In this document: positions 42,672-49,551 of the stretch, in pieces
Position numbering within the stretch: position 1 is the stretch's first letter
How the letters are laid out: every line of letters begins with the position of its first letter
Assembly (NCBI RefSeq): GCF_006539505.1
Contig: NZ_BJND01000054.1
Coordinates: 1-64,000, forward strand
Length of the DNA stretch: 64,000 nt
From: Streptomyces spinoverrucosus
GTDB lineage: Bacteria > Actinomycetota > Actinomycetes > Streptomycetales > Streptomycetaceae
Direction: 5' to 3'
The notes under the pieces: generated by a model
What the model was told of the DNA's origin: nothing
Databases searched by the model: none
What the model saw: the letters and a program-made list of their open reading frames with translations, nothing else
Position numbers and translations under genes: made by a program

Positions 42672-44597
42672 ATGGGGATGCGCGATGGCGGAGCACGGCC
42701 CGGCGACGAGGGCGGCGACGACGGCGCGTCCCGACGACCCGGACCGCTCCGCCTCCGACTCCGCCTCCGACTCCGCCTCCGGCTCCGCCTCTGGCTCCGG
42801 CTCCGGCTCCGGCTCCGGCGACTTCGGCGGCTGGTGCTGCTGGTCGCCGTGCTGGTCCTGCTCCTCCTCGGTGGCGCGGCCCCCGCGTCGGCCCACGCCG
42901 GACTCAGCGGCACCGATCCCCGCGACGGATCCGTCCTCGACTCCGCCCCCCGCCAGCTCACCCTGACCTTCACCGAGTCCGTCGGCCTGCTCGACGACTC
43001 GGTCCGCGTGATCGACCCCAAGAACCGCCCGGTCGACACCGGCGAGGCCGCCCACGCGGGCGACAGCGCCGACACCGTCCGGGTCAGCCTCCCCGCCGAC
43101 CTGCCGGACGGTACGTACACCGTGGCGTGGCGGGTCGTCTCGGCGGACAGTCACCCGGTCTCGGGCGCGTTCATCTTCTCGGTCGGCGAACCGTCGGCGA
43201 CGACCGCCGCGGTGACCGCCCCGACCGAGGACCCGGCGACCGCGTCGCTCTACAACATCGCCCGCTATGCCGCGTACGGCGGCCTGGCTCTGCTCATCGG
43301 CGTCGCCGTCTTCATGTCCGCCGTCCTGCGCGGCCCCACCGACGCCCTGCGCAAACTCCTCCCCGCCGCCTGGCTGACCCTCGTGACCTCCACGGCCGCC
43401 CTGCTGCTCCTGCGCGGCCCGTATGAACGCGGCACGGGCCTCACGGACGCGCTCGACCCGACCGTCCTGAGCGCCACGCTCACCACCCGGCCGGGGCTGG
43501 CACTACTGGCCCGGCTGGCCCTCCTGACGGCGGCCTTCTTCCTCGTACGACGCTCAGACCGCCGTACCACTCACCCCGCACCCGGCGTCGCGCTCTCCGT
43601 CGCGCTGGCCGTCACCTGGGCGGCCTCCGAGCACGCCTCCGCCGGTATCCAGGTGCCGGTGGCGATGACGTCGGCCGTGCTGCACCTGCTGGCCATGGCG
43701 GTCTGGCTGGGCGGCCTCACGGCCCTGCTCACCGTCCTCTACCGCGCCCCGCACGACCTCACGCTCGCCACCGTCACCCGGTTCTCCCGGCTGGCCTCCG
43801 CCTCGGTGATCGTCCTCACGGTGACCGGCGTCTACCAGTCCTGGCGGGGCCTCGGCTCCTGGGAGGCGCTCACCGGCACGACGTACGGCCGCATCCTGCT
43901 GGCCAAGCTGGCCGCGGTGGCGCTGCTGCTGGCGGCGGCGGCCTTCTCGCGCCGGTGGACGCGGCGCTGGGCGGCGGGTGAACCGGCGCGGGTGGCGGCC
44001 GAGGCGCGGGTGCTGGAGACGGTGGGCGGGTCGGCGGAAACGGCGGAAGCGCCGGAAGCGCCGGCCCACGACCGGCCCCCCGTCGACCACGACGGTCACG
44101 ACCACCACCGCCGAGCCCTCCGCCGCTCTGTCTTCGCCGAGTTCATGACGGGCGTACTGGTCCTGGTGATCACGACCCTTCTCACCATCACCCTCCCGGG
44201 CCGCGCCGCCACCGAGTCCGCCGCCGCGCAGACGACGGCCGCCGACGCAGGTGGGTCCACTGCCTCCAGCAGCGTGGTGCCCTTCGACGTGGGCACCCCC
44301 AACGGCCAGGGAAAGGTCCAGCTCGACCTCGCCCCGGGGCGCGTGGGCCAGAACCAGGTGCAGGCCGTCGTCTTCGGCCCCGACGGCGGCATCGTCACCG
44401 TCCCCGAACTGCGCCTCACCTTCACCCTGCGCGCCCAGGACGTCGGCCCCATCGACGCGGAGCTGGAGAACCGGGGCGGCTACTGGGGCACGGACAAGCT
44501 CCGGCTCCCGCTGCCCGGCACCTGGACCATGAAGATCACGGTCCGGACGACGGACATCGACCAGGTGACGGTGGAGAAGGACGTCCGGGTGGGCTAG
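42672..44597 (+). CDS. CopC-CopD fusion, copper-resistance membrane protein
   Basis: 641 residues from ATG 42672. Residues 26-50 alternate Leu and Arg because of a hexanucleotide repeat. A hydrophobic signal (about 53-75) ends ASA before His75, the mature N-terminal Cu ligand of CopC. A second His follows in DSHPVSG. Then come about eight transmembrane helices of the CopD type and a C-terminal beta domain with HDGHDHH preceding it. It should move or bind copper at the membrane. An overlapping frame through the repeat has better codon use, so the true N-terminus may differ (see findings). Confidence 0.8.
   Translation: MGMRDGGARPGDEGGDDGASRRPGPLRLRLRLRLRLRLRLWLRLRLRLRRLRRLVLLVAVLVLLLLGGAAPASAHAGLSGTDPRDGSVLDSAPRQLTLTFTESVGLLDDSVRVIDPKNRPVDTGEAAHAGDSADTVRVSLPADLPDGTYTVAWRVVSADSHPVSGAFIFSVGEPSATTAAVTAPTEDPATASLYNIARYAAYGGLALLIGVAVFMSAVLRGPTDALRKLLPAAWLTLVTSTAALLLLRGPYERGTGLTDALDPTVLSATLTTRPGLALLARLALLTAAFFLVRRSDRRTTHPAPGVALSVALAVTWAASEHASAGIQVPVAMTSAVLHLLAMAVWLGGLTALLTVLYRAPHDLTLATVTRFSRLASASVIVLTVTGVYQSWRGLGSWEALTGTTYGRILLAKLAAVALLLAAAAFSRRWTRRWAAGEPARVAAEARVLETVGGSAETAEAPEAPAHDRPPVDHDGHDHHRRALRRSVFAEFMTGVLVLVITTLLTITLPGRAATESAAAQTTAADAGGSTASSSVVPFDVGTPNGQGKVQLDLAPGRVGQNQVQAVVFGPDGGIVTVPELRLTFTLRAQDVGPIDAELENRGGYWGTDKLRLPLPGTWTMKITVRTTDIDQVTVEKDVRVG
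42746..42818. repeat. Hexanucleotide repeat GNCTCC, about 12 copies
   Basis: Units of GCCTCC, GACTCC and GGCTCC run in tandem. In the copCD frame they encode alternating Leu and Arg; in the overlapping frame they encode Ser with Ala, Asp or Gly and every third base is C. The units keep frame if copies are gained or lost. Confidence 0.85.
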
Positions 44598-44648
44598 GAC
44601 TGGGCTGGGCCGGTCTGGCCGTCGTCGTGGGGCTGGGTCAAGCTGGCT

Positions 44649-45461
44649 TCAGCAGTCGGTCTGTGTCCCCGGAAGGTGTGCTCGGACAACCACCGAGACT
44701 GCCACAGCCTGCTGCTGGTCCGGTGGGATCAGTTTCTTCATGAGGTGGATCACCTCTGCGCTGAACAGGGGGTACAGCGCGCAGTCGTCGACGCTCATGG
44801 GGTGGCGGTACGGCACGTGGATGTCCCGGAATCCAGCCCGGTCGAGCTTGTGTACGAAGTCTGCTTCGGACAGAGCGCCGGCCACACAGCCGGCCCAGGC
44901 GGCGGGCTGGGTGAGGATCTGCGGTGGAAGTTCGTCCTGGCCGACGGTGAGGTCGGCGACGCAGAGTCTGCCACCGGGATGCAGGACGCGTGCGCATTCG
45001 GCCATCACGCGGGCTTTGCGGGGGGAGAGGTTGATGACGCCGTTGGAGATGATCAGATCCACCGTGTCGTCCGGGAGCGGGATGGCCTCCATCTCGCCTT
45101 CCAGGGGTTCGACGTTCGTCAGAATGGCGTCGGCCGCGGCGTCGGCGGTGCGCTGGAGCATCTCGGGGAGGAAGTCGAGGGCGATGACGCGGCCGGTCGG
45201 GCCGGTGCGGCGGGCGGCGAGGATGGTGTCGATGCCACCTCCGCAGCCGATGTCGAGGACGGTTTCACCGGGGTGGACGACGGTGAAGCGGAGGTGGTCG
45301 GCGACACCGAGGGCCCGGTCGATGGCGGCCTGGGGGACCTCGGCCAGTTCCTCGGGGGTGTAGAGCTTGTGGGCCACGGCGGCCGTGGACGCCGGGACGT
45401 TGCGGTAGGCGTCCCGGACCAGCTGCTTCACCTCGCCGCTGTACATCAGGTCGCGGCTCAT
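44649..45461 (-). CDS. Arsenite methyltransferase-like SAM methyltransferase
   Basis: 270 residues of the ArsM type: SAM-binding LDIGCGGGIDTILAARR, NLSPRKARVMAECARVLHPGG, and WAGCVAGALSEADFVHKL. ArsM uses three Cys; here Cys73 and Cys192 are present, but the SNCVINL Cys is Gly141, so arsenic methylation may be impaired or the substrate different. Its ATG overlaps the stop of the zinc-finger gene (TGATG). Sigma factor, zinc-finger and methyltransferase form one operon. Confidence 0.78.
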   Translation of the reverse strand: MSRDLMYSGEVKQLVRDAYRNVPASTAAVAHKLYTPEELAEVPQAAIDRALGVADHLRFTVVHPGETVLDIGCGGGIDTILAARRTGPTGRVIALDFLPEMLQRTADAAADAILTNVEPLEGEMEAIPLPDDTVDLIISNGVINLSPRKARVMAECARVLHPGGRLCVADLTVGQDELPPQILTQPAAWAGCVAGALSEADFVHKLDRAGFRDIHVPYRHPMSVDDCALYPLFSAEVIHLMKKLIPPDQQQAVAVSVVVRAHLPGTQTDC

Positions 45462-45688
45462 CAGCCCAGCTCCCCCAGGGTCTCGTTCAGGCGCCGCAGG
45501 ACGTCTGCGGGGATGTCCTCACGGCTCGTGCCGAGCAGGAGTCTGCGGAGCTCGACGGCGAATTCGAGCTCGCCGCAGCAGCGCCGGCACCGGGACAGGT
45601 GCTCTTCCACCGCCTCGCGGTCCGCCTGATCGACCGTGGCGTCGAGGTACTCCCACAGCTCCCGCACCGCCTCGGAACAAGTGATCAA
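45461..45688 (-). CDS. Zinc-finger anti-sigma-like protein
   Basis: 75 residues if translation starts at TTG 45688, which overlaps the sigma stop (TTGA) and follows GAAGGAGG at good spacing. The HxxxCxxC motif (His30, Cys34, Cys37) is that of zf-HC2 anti-sigma factors. It lacks a transmembrane helix, so it would be soluble and could sense redox or metal through the Cys cluster (Cys34, 37, 38). It probably inhibits the adjacent ECF sigma factor. Confidence 0.75.
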   Translation of the reverse strand: MITCSEAVRELWEYLDATVDQADREAVEEHLSRCRRCCGELEFAVELRRLLLGTSREDIPADVLRRLNETLGELG

Positions 45689-46266
45689 CGCACGCCCTCC
45701 TTCAGCAGTCCGTTCTCCTCCGCGTAGTCCCACATCTGCTTCTCGAAGAGCTTGCGGCCCCGGTGCAGGCGGGCGAGCACGGTCCCCAGCGGCACCCGGA
45801 GGATCGCCGCCGCTTCCTTGGCCAGAAAGCCGTGCATGTAGACCAGGACGAGCGCAACCCGGTAGATCTCGGGGAGCCGTAGCAGCACGGCGCGCACGTC
45901 CTCCGGTCCGAATCCCTGAAGGAAGTCCAGGTGGAGGCTGTCCGAGTAGGGGAACGGATCTTCGTAGGCGATCTTCCGGTAGAGAGAGAAGTCCTCCACC
46001 TCCTCGAAGTCCACCGCGACCGGCTGCCTGGCCCGGGCCCGGCCGCGGTCACGGCAGCAGTTGACGAGGATGCTCCGCAGCCACGCGGCAGCCGCCGCCG
46101 GATCGCGGAGCTGGTCGAGGCATTCGAACGCCTTCACCATGCAGTCCTGCACCGCGTCCTCGGCGTCAGCACCGACCAGGGATCGGGCGATCGCGTAGAG
46201 CCGGGGAAGCTCTGCCCGCACCAGTCGGCGGAAGTCTTCCCTCTGGTCGGCCTGGGTGACTTGCAC
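45685..46266 (-). CDS. ECF-type RNA polymerase sigma factor
   Basis: 193 residues from GTG 46266. ATG 46320 is in frame, but the extra 18 codons are AT-rich and non-coding in style, and they contain half of an inverted repeat. Region 2 is at LYAIARSLVGADAEDAVQDCMVKAF and region 4 at LPEIYRVALVLVYMHGFLAKEAAAIL. It is the first gene of the sigma/zinc-finger/methyltransferase operon and diverges from a membrane-protein gene, a likely member of its regulon. Confidence 0.85.
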   Translation of the reverse strand: MQVTQADQREDFRRLVRAELPRLYAIARSLVGADAEDAVQDCMVKAFECLDQLRDPAAAAAWLRSILVNCCRDRGRARARQPVAVDFEEVEDFSLYRKIAYEDPFPYSDSLHLDFLQGFGPEDVRAVLLRLPEIYRVALVLVYMHGFLAKEAAAILRVPLGTVLARLHRGRKLFEKQMWDYAEENGLLKEGVR

Positions 46267-46303
46267 GCCCACCACACCACACAGACGGTTCCTTACGCCG
46301 ATT

Positions 46304-46330
46304 TTATTGCGTTTTGCCACATTGCAATAA
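46304..46330. promoter_or_regulatory. Inverted repeat TTATTGC...GCAATAA between divergent genes
   Basis: TTATTGC (46304-46310) and GCAATAA (46324-46330) are perfect 7-bp arms with a 13-bp spacer, in an AT-rich patch just upstream of the ECF sigma gene. It may be an operator controlling the sigma factor or the divergent membrane gene. Confidence 0.55.
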
Positions 46331-46408
46331 CTTCATTTGCCCGCGTCGTCTTCATGGTCGAGAACAGTCGAGAACACCGGTATCGCCGGTCGACCAAGGA
46401 GGCACCCC

Positions 46409-46921
46409 ATGACCACCGTCACGCATCGGAGGGGCGCGGTCGGCACCGCCGGGAGCCCGGGAACGCTCCGACTGGGATCCGCGCTCATGGCGCTCGCCGG
46501 TCTGGCATTCGTCGGATATGCGGTGATCTTCTTCGTCCGCAACTTCACCGGCTCGTTCCTGGAACTGGGCATCGGCCCCGGCGAGGTGGATGTCGGCCGA
46601 TCCGACATCCAGGCGTTCAGTCCCGAGCTGTACCACTACATCTCACACCTGCACATCGCGGTGTCCGGCTTCATCGCGGCAGCCGGACTCGCCACTGCGG
46701 CGCTTGCCTGGTTCGGCGTCCGCCGCGGACTCCTGTGGGCTTATGTCACCGCCATCGCGGTCCCCGTGCTCGGTCTGGCCGTCGCACTGCCCGCCCACTA
46801 CCCGTACGGCCTGGACACCCTCGGCCATCTCGGCCCCATCTACTTGGCCACCGCCGTGTTCGTCGTCGGGGCGCTGATCGCCCTGCGGCCGCTACTGTCG
46901 GCAGGGAGGGAGCGCAGCTGA
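46409..46921 (+). CDS. Four-helix membrane protein of unknown function
   Basis: 170 residues from ATG 46409 after AAGGAGG. Four hydrophobic helices are seen at about 25-45, 78-102, 110-130 and 140-162. The loop after helix 1 is long and acidic (SFLELGIGPGEVDVGRSD), and His81 and His83 sit at the start of helix 2. It diverges from the ECF sigma operon, which suggests control by that sigma factor or by the inverted repeat. I do not recognise the family. Confidence 0.65.
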   Translation: MTTVTHRRGAVGTAGSPGTLRLGSALMALAGLAFVGYAVIFFVRNFTGSFLELGIGPGEVDVGRSDIQAFSPELYHYISHLHIAVSGFIAAAGLATAALAWFGVRRGLLWAYVTAIAVPVLGLAVALPAHYPYGLDTLGHLGPIYLATAVFVVGALIALRPLLSAGRERS

Positions 46922-46938
46922 CACCGCTGGGCAAAGCA

Positions 46939-46972
46939 CGAGGGGCCCGGTCCAGTGGACCGGGCCCCTCGG
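46939..46972. terminator. Bidirectional terminator
   Basis: Perfect 16-bp inverted repeat CGAGGGGCCCGGTCCA and TGGACCGGGCCCCTCG at 46939-46972. It ends the membrane-protein gene on the plus strand and the tRNA-Ser on the minus strand. Confidence 0.85.
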
Positions 46973-46979
46973 TTACGAG

Positions 46980-47064
46980 CGGTAGCGGAGGGATTTGAAC
47001 CCTCGGTGACTTGCGCCACACTCGCTTTCGAGGCGAGCTCCTTCGGCCGCTCGGACACGCTACC
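46980..47064 (-). tRNA. tRNA-Ser, anticodon CGA
   Basis: 85 nt. Acceptor arms GGTAGCG and CGCTACC, discriminator G at 46980. The anticodon stem is CTCGC/GCGAG with loop CTCGAAA (anticodon CGA, reading UCG). Long variable arm, T-loop GGTTCAAATCC. CCA is not encoded. The terminator at 46939-46972 is just downstream. Confidence 0.95.
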
Positions 47065-47109
47065 GAGGGAGACCTTACAGCAAGGTGGGGCGTGCTCAGA
47101 AATTGGTAT

Positions 47110-47565
47110 TCAGCGGGCCCGGAAGAAGTCGGTGAGCAGCGCCGCGCACTCCTCCGCCAGCACGCCCTCGATGACCTCGGGGCGGTGGTTGAGGCGGCGG
47201 TCGCGTACGACGTCCCAGAGGGAGCCGGCCGCGCCGGCCTTGTCGTCGCGGGCGCCGTAGACGACGCGGTCCACCCGGGACTGGACGATCGCGCCCGCGC
47301 ACATCGTGCAGGGTTCCAGGGTGACCACAAGGGTGCAGTCGGTCAGTCGCCAGGCGCCCAGCACTGCGGCCGCGCGCCGGATGGCGAGGACCTCGGCGTG
47401 CGCGGTCGGGTCGCCGGTGGCCTCGCGTTCGTTGTGCCCGGCGGCGAGCACGGTCGTACCGTCGGCGGCGAGGACGACCGCGCCGACGGGGACGTCTCCA
47501 CCCCGGACCGCCTGCCCGGCCTCGTCCAGGGCGAGCCGCATCGCGGCCCGCCAGGGGTCGCGCAC
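47110..47565 (-). CDS. tadA: tRNA-specific adenosine deaminase
   Basis: 151 residues from GTG 47565. It converts the wobble A34 of tRNA-Arg(ACG) to inosine. The zinc/catalytic motifs are His56-Ala-Glu58 in TAHAEV and Pro85-Cys86-Thr-Met-Cys89 in EPCTMC. The C-terminal DFFRAR is typical. It lies 35 bp after its usual partner gene, with a tRNA-Ser just downstream. Confidence 0.93.
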   Translation of the reverse strand: MRDPWRAAMRLALDEAGQAVRGGDVPVGAVVLAADGTTVLAAGHNEREATGDPTAHAEVLAIRRAAAVLGAWRLTDCTLVVTLEPCTMCAGAIVQSRVDRVVYGARDDKAGAAGSLWDVVRDRRLNHRPEVIEGVLAEECAALLTDFFRAR

Positions 47566-47600
47566 CGGATCCGGGGTCGTACTCGGGTCGGACGACGGGG

Positions 47601-48137
47601 TCAGCGGACGGTCTCCAGCGTCTCCGAGGCGCCCAGGGCCTCGGCGATCTCGGTGAGCGCGTCCTCCGACAGCGACAGCAGCTCCTTCTCGCTGACGCCC
47701 AGGTCGTCGAGGATGCCGGTGTCACCGACCGGGCCGTGCGGCACGGCCTCGGCGGAGCCGCCGTCCTCCTCGCCGTCGTCGGCGTCGTCCTCGGGCTCAC
47801 CGTCCTCGGTGCCGTCCAGGTCGAGGGCGTCCAGGTCGGCGTCGTCGTCGGCCGGCTCGCGGCCGAGCAGTTCGTCGGTGAGCAGGATCTCGCCGTAGCT
47901 GCTGCGGGCAGCGGCGGCGGCGTCCGAGACGTAGATACGAGGGTCGTCCTCGCCGTCCACGCGGACCACGCCGAACCAGGCGTCCTCCTGCTCGATCAGG
48001 ACGAGCACCGTGTCCTCGTCGGGAGAGGCTTCCCGGGCCAGGTCGGCCAGATCCGACAGGGTCTCCACATCGTCGAGCTCTGTGTCGCTCGCTTCCCACC
48101 CGTCTTCGGTGCGCGCGAGCAGTGCGGCGAAGTACAC
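47601..48137 (-). CDS. tRNA adenosine deaminase-associated protein
   Basis: 178 residues from GTG 48137 (start MYFAALLARTEDGWEA), preferred over ATG 48158 because GGGAGAG is well spaced. The N-terminal half is a folded domain; the middle is extremely acidic (Asp/Glu about 105-135). The C-terminal LGVSEKELLSLSEDALTEIAEALG is helical. This family is conserved next to tadA in actinobacteria. Function unknown; possibly a partner or folding aid. Confidence 0.8.
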   Translation of the reverse strand: MYFAALLARTEDGWEASDTELDDVETLSDLADLAREASPDEDTVLVLIEQEDAWFGVVRVDGEDDPRIYVSDAAAAARSSYGEILLTDELLGREPADDDADLDALDLDGTEDGEPEDDADDGEEDGGSAEAVPHGPVGDTGILDDLGVSEKELLSLSEDALTEIAEALGASETLETVR

Positions 48138-48440
48138 CGTGACTCTCCCACTGGTCATAGGCGTGCCGGTTGGGGGTCCCCCCGGCGGAGGCTGCGGGCG
48201 GGGAGAGCTCGGGCTCCGAGCCCCACCCACTCGGAATCGTGGCAGAAACAAGGCGTTCAGGGGACGTCTTCGGCCCGCTGTGTCCGGCTGTTTTGATCGC
48301 ACGTCCGCGAACGACTCACCAGCACACTCGTTGCCGCCACCAGCGGATCGTACGCGGCTTTGGGTCGACGCCACGCACGCCCACCCCGGCAACGACCGCA
48401 CGGGGTGCGGTTCTTCCCGCCCCGGGATGTACCGCGGGGA
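48138..48440. other. Non-coding stretch with one hairpin
   Basis: About 300 bp between the tadA-associated gene and the small charged protein gene, both on the minus strand. I see no coding sequence. A hairpin ACCGCAC-GGG-GTGCGGT at 48395-48411 lies just after the small gene and may be its terminator. The rest probably holds the promoter of the tadA pair. Confidence 0.5.
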
Positions 48441-48644
48441 TTACCAGCGAAACGTTCGCATGCGCATCGCGTGCCGCAGGCGGGCCGTCTTGGCGCGGCG
48501 CGGCTGAACGCGGTCACGCAGTTCCCGGGCCTCGGCGAGTTCCCGCAGGAACTGCGCCCGGCGCCGCCTCCGCTCGGCGTCGGTCTCCTGCGAGCTCGCG
48601 TCCGCCCGGGACGCGTGGTCGGGCAGCTCTGGCAGGTCAGGCAT
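48441..48644 (-). CDS. Small basic conserved protein divergent from upp
   Basis: 67 residues starting MPDLPELPDHASRADA, then an Arg/Glu-rich helix (ERRRRRAQFLRELAEARELR) and a C-terminal basic tail MRMRTFRW. A similar small protein occurs beside upp in other Streptomyces as I recall. It may bind nucleic acid through the basic tail; function unknown. It is divergent from upp across 96 bp. Confidence 0.7.
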   Translation of the reverse strand: MPDLPELPDHASRADASSQETDAERRRRRAQFLRELAEARELRDRVQPRRAKTARLRHAMRMRTFRW

Positions 48645-48740
48645 AGGCACACCACCCCTATCCGTCTCCCTCACTTTCCCCCGGATGGCGGGTTTGACGC
48701 CAGGGAGTGCCGGGACCGAAGTGCGGTTACCGTTGTGCCC

Positions 48741-49376
48741 ATGCGTCTCCACGTCGTCGACCACCCCCTGGTCGCCCACAAGCTCACCACGCTGCGCGAC
48801 CAGCGCACCGACTCCCCGACGTTTCGTCGTCTCGCCGACGAGCTGGTCACCCTGCTCGCCTACGAGGCCACGCGCGACGTGCGCACCGAACAGGTCGACA
48901 TCACCACCCCGGTCGCCACCACCACCGGCGTCAAGCTCTCCCACCCGCGCCCGCTGGTCGTGCCGATCCTGCGGGCCGGGCTCGGCATGCTCGACGGCAT
49001 GGTCCGGCTGCTGCCGACCGCCGAGGTGGGCTTCCTGGGCATGATCCGCAACGAGGAGACGCTCCAGGCGTCCACGTACGCCACCCGGATGCCGGAGGAC
49101 CTCTCCGGACGCCAGGTGTACGTCCTGGACCCGATGCTGGCCACCGGTGGCACCCTGGTCGCGGCGATCCAGGAGCTGATCAAGCGCGGCGCCGATGACG
49201 TCACGGCCGTGGTCCTGCTGGCCGCCCCCGAGGGCGTCGAGCTGATGGAACGCGACCTGGCCGGCACCCCGGTGACGGTCGTCACGGCCTCGGTCGACGA
49301 ACGCCTCAACGAGCACGGCTACATCGTCCCGGGGCTGGGCGATGCGGGGGATCGGATGTACGGGGCGGCGGAGTAG
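48741..49376 (+). CDS. upp: Uracil phosphoribosyltransferase
   Basis: 211 residues. It makes UMP from uracil and PRPP in pyrimidine salvage. The PRPP loop is YVLDPMLATGGTL, the uracil-binding C-terminus is YIVPGLGDAGDRMYGA, and the N-terminal RLHVVDHPLVAHKLTTLRD is characteristic. ATG 48741 is chosen because it gives the conserved start. Upstream read-through is not coding. Confidence 0.95.
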   Translation: MRLHVVDHPLVAHKLTTLRDQRTDSPTFRRLADELVTLLAYEATRDVRTEQVDITTPVATTTGVKLSHPRPLVVPILRAGLGMLDGMVRLLPTAEVGFLGMIRNEETLQASTYATRMPEDLSGRQVYVLDPMLATGGTLVAAIQELIKRGADDVTAVVLLAAPEGVELMERDLAGTPVTVVTASVDERLNEHGYIVPGLGDAGDRMYGAAE

Positions 49377-49509
49377 GTCCTACGGCGGGCGCGGCGGAGT
49401 AGCTCCGACGGCGGGCCCGGCGCGCTGGATCTCCAACCGTTCGTGGAACTTGTCGATACCCCGGCTACTTTGCCGAGGCATCACGTCATCCGCGCCTCCA
49501 CATCTTGCC

Positions 49510-49546
49510 GCGGGGGCTGGACCCGGCCGTCGGGCTCAGCCCCCGC
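49510..49546. terminator. Terminator between upp and the ABC permease gene
   Basis: Perfect 10-bp inverted repeat GCGGGGGCTG (49510-49519) and CAGCCCCCGC (49537-49546), lying between two convergent genes. It can serve both strands. Confidence 0.75.
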
Positions 49547-49551
49547 ACTGC

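Noticed and set aside
2445..47064. The whole stretch between the two tRNA-Ser genes as an integrative element
   Set aside because: I see no integrase, excisionase or replication gene, and no copy of a tRNA 3' end as an attachment repeat near the other end. The contents look like several separate accessory units.
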